Positions 62,677 to 64,000 of a stretch of 64,000 nucleotides of DNA are shown here, piece by piece. Source of the stretch: Planctomycetota bacterium (lineage in GTDB: Bacteria > Planctomycetota > Planctomycetia > Pirellulales > PALSA-1355); assembly GCA_003389325.1 (NCBI GenBank), contig QQVE01000034.1:124001-188000 (forward strand), read 5' to 3'. Position numbers and translations under genes: made by a program. A model generated the notes under the pieces. It did no database searches and had not been told where the DNA came from. It saw nothing but the letters and a program-made list of their open reading frames with translations. Positions within the stretch are counted from its first letter, which is position 1. Each line of letters opens with the position of its first letter.

Positions 62677-64000
62677 TGGAGGCGGCCCCGTTGCGGTACG
62701 TGCCGTTCCCTGATCACGTGCTACCCGAGCCGGTCGGGACATTCGTCCGCGAGGCGTCGGCTGCCATCGGGTGCGATGCCAGTTATATCGCACTGCCCAC
62801 GCTGGCGTGCCTGGCACGAGCGATCGGCAACACGAGGGTGATCAAGCTGAAGCGAACCTGGACCGAGCCCGCGATCATCTGGGCCGCGATCGTCGGCAAG
62901 TCGGGCACGCACAAGAGCCCGGCGATCCAGGCGGCGACGAAGATCCTGGCACAGAAGCAGTCCGAAGCGATCGCTGAGTATGCCGAAGCGAATGCCCGCT
63001 ACGCGCAGGAACAGGCGCAGTACGACAAGGATTATGCCGCGTGGAAGCGAGAGAAGAAAACCACGGAGCCCCCGCCGTGGGAACCGAAGCAACCGCACTG
63101 CCAAAGGTTCATTGCGAGCGACGTCACTATCGAAGCTCTCGCGGTTCTGCTGCATGGCCAGGACGATGGGGTGTTGGTTGTCCGCGATGAATTGGCCGGC
63201 TGGGTCAATGGCATCGGTCAATATAAGGCTGGCGGAAAGGGTGCTGACGCGGGGCATTGGCTCTCGTGCTGGTCCGGCACGCCGATGACCTTCGATCGCA
63301 AAACCGGCAACACGCCGATGATCCACGTGCCGCGTGCATCGGTGTCGATTGTGGGCGGCGTCCAGCCCGCGATCCTTCAGCGAGCAATGGGCGTTGAGCA
63401 TCTGCAAGATGGCATGTGCGCCCGGCTGCTGATGGCCATGCCGAAGCCCAAGCGGGTTACGTGGTCCGAGGCGATCGTGAACCCTGAGATCGAAGCCTTG
63501 ATGGCGAACGTTTTCGACGAGCTGTTGAAGCTGGAACCGGCGGCCACGCCCGAGGGTGAACCCGAACCCTTTGCAGTTCCGCTGACGCCCGAGGCGAAGT
63601 CTGCCTGGGTCGAATACTACAACCGCCATCGTGCGGAGATGGAAAGTCTCGACGCCGATCTGACCTCCGCTTACGCGAAACTGGAAGCGTACGCGGCAAG
63701 GTTTGGTCTGATCTTCCAGATGGTTGCCGCGGCGGCTGGTGCTGCATCAAACGACGTGATCGACCAGACCGCCATCGAAGCGGGCATCGCCCTTTCCGAC
63801 TGGTTTGCCAACGAAGCCAAGCGAGTTTACGGCATGTTCGCTGAGACTGACGACGAACGTGATCGACGCGAACTGATCGAGTGGATCGCCAAGCAAGGCG
63901 GCGTCGTCACGGCCCGCGATCTGGCTCGTGGTCCGCGGAAGTTCCGAAAGGATGCCGAGCCAGTGCTGAACGATCTGATGCTACGTGGCGTTGGCCATTG
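62673..64000 (+). CDS. DUF3987 P-loop protein (partial, runs off the window)
   Basis: The open frame continues to the window end without a stop, at least 442 codons. After an N-terminal segment VPFPDHVLPEPVG comes a Walker A-like IVGKSGTHKSPAIQAA. A long charged helix with YAEANARYAQEQAQYDKDY follows, then a Walker B-like VLVVRDELAGWVNG and an SIVGGVQPAIL block. This is the DUF3987 family found in plasmids, phages and integrated elements, often next to primase-type genes and thought to act in DNA replication. A winged-helix-like end (LIEWIAKQGGVVTARDLAR) appears near 63880. Translation starts at 62673, overlapping the previous stop. Confidence 0.85.
   Translation, partial: MMEAAPLRYVPFPDHVLPEPVGTFVREASAAIGCDASYIALPTLACLARAIGNTRVIKLKRTWTEPAIIWAAIVGKSGTHKSPAIQAATKILAQKQSEAIAEYAEANARYAQEQAQYDKDYAAWKREKKTTEPPPWEPKQPHCQRFIASDVTIEALAVLLHGQDDGVLVVRDELAGWVNGIGQYKAGGKGADAGHWLSCWSGTPMTFDRKTGNTPMIHVPRASVSIVGGVQPAILQRAMGVEHLQDGMCARLLMAMPKPKRVTWSEAIVNPEIEALMANVFDELLKLEPAATPEGEPEPFAVPLTPEAKSAWVEYYNRHRAEMESLDADLTSAYAKLEAYAARFGLIFQMVAAAAGAASNDVIDQTAIEAGIALSDWFANEAKRVYGMFAETDDERDRRELIEWIAKQGGVVTARDLARGPRKFRKDAEPVLNDLMLRGVGH

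Larger units (their letters stand above)
60841..64000. mobile_element. Left part of an integrative element inserted at tRNA-Cys (runs off the window)
   Basis: The region from the tRNA-Cys fragment rightward contains a zinc-finger/HTH regulator, an excisionase-like HTH protein, a small hypothetical and a DUF3987 protein, a typical early set of an integrated plasmid- or phage-like element. The tRNA 5' half is missing on the right side of the fragment, so the intact tRNA-Cys should lie at the far right end. No phage structural or conjugation gene is visible in this 3.1 kb, so its class is open. Confidence 0.6.

Overview
The window is high-GC DNA that looks like a chromosome of a Planctomycetes bacterium, probably of the Pirellulales type. 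The evidence is the set of lineage-typical families: DUF1501, PSD1 (DUF1549/DUF1553), PSC1-WD40, DUF1598, DUF1570, several PEP-CTERM proteins, a Tat-exported sulfatase, a methanofuran-pathway MfnB, and copies of a long inverted repeat built around ACTAGCCCGAAGCGC. Most of the window is ordinary core and envelope gene content. The last 3 kb is the start of an integrated element.

Layout. 0.6-4.2 kb: a single-domain response regulator, a secreted HExxH protein (DUF1570), a small exported protein and a PAP2 phosphatase. 4.3-6.1 kb: an ArnT/PMT-like membrane glycosyltransferase. 6.3-8.1 kb: two tandem paralogous PEP-CTERM proteins. 8.2-15.8 kb: the planctomycete trio DUF1501 / PSD1 / PSC1-WD40. 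16-21 kb: a LamG PEP-CTERM protein, then a molybdenum hydroxylase operon (FAD, 2Fe-2S and Mo subunits plus a MoaD-like protein). 21.4-22.7 kb: a reverse-strand DUF883 / holin-like membrane-protein operon whose leader can fold as terminator or antiterminator. 23-28.9 kb: a second HExxH protein, a 58-residue acidic protein, a TauE/SafE exporter, DUF1598, a hot-dog dehydratase homologue lacking the acidic catalytic residue, and RNase D. 29-35 kb: a Na+/H+ antiporter, MfnB translationally coupled to a membrane protein, a PHA-system protein, an STN-domain protein and a TPR protein. 35.2-38.5 kb: glpD-glpK. 38.7-46.4 kb: sulfatase, a large DUF11-repeat surface protein, TypA and CorA. 46.5-54.9 kb: an OPA-type MFS transporter with a zinc alcohol dehydrogenase, a purple-acid-phosphatase-like enzyme, a ChaA antiporter, an SRPBCC protein, an enolase-superfamily enzyme and a NarL-type regulator. 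56.1-58.4 kb: a compact ACP / dehydratase / ketosynthase operon. 58.5-60.3 kb: two PEP-CTERM proteins and the tail of a third, decayed one.

From 60.3 kb the chromosome becomes accessory. A 5'-truncated tyrosine recombinase is followed by an isolated 3' half of tRNA-Cys(GCA), which is the expected scar of integration into that tRNA gene. Rightward lie a zinc-finger/HTH regulator divergent from an excisionase-like HTH protein, a hypothetical protein, and a DUF3987 P-loop protein that runs off the window. By geometry the element continues past 64 kb towards an intact tRNA-Cys gene.

The strongest leads for something undescribed are the attenuator-like leader of the DUF883 operon, the stand-alone ACP/dehydratase/ketosynthase cassette with an oversized ACP, the paired hot-dog proteins that differ at the catalytic position, and the tRNA-Cys island. 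No CRISPR array, rRNA or complete tRNA gene was seen.
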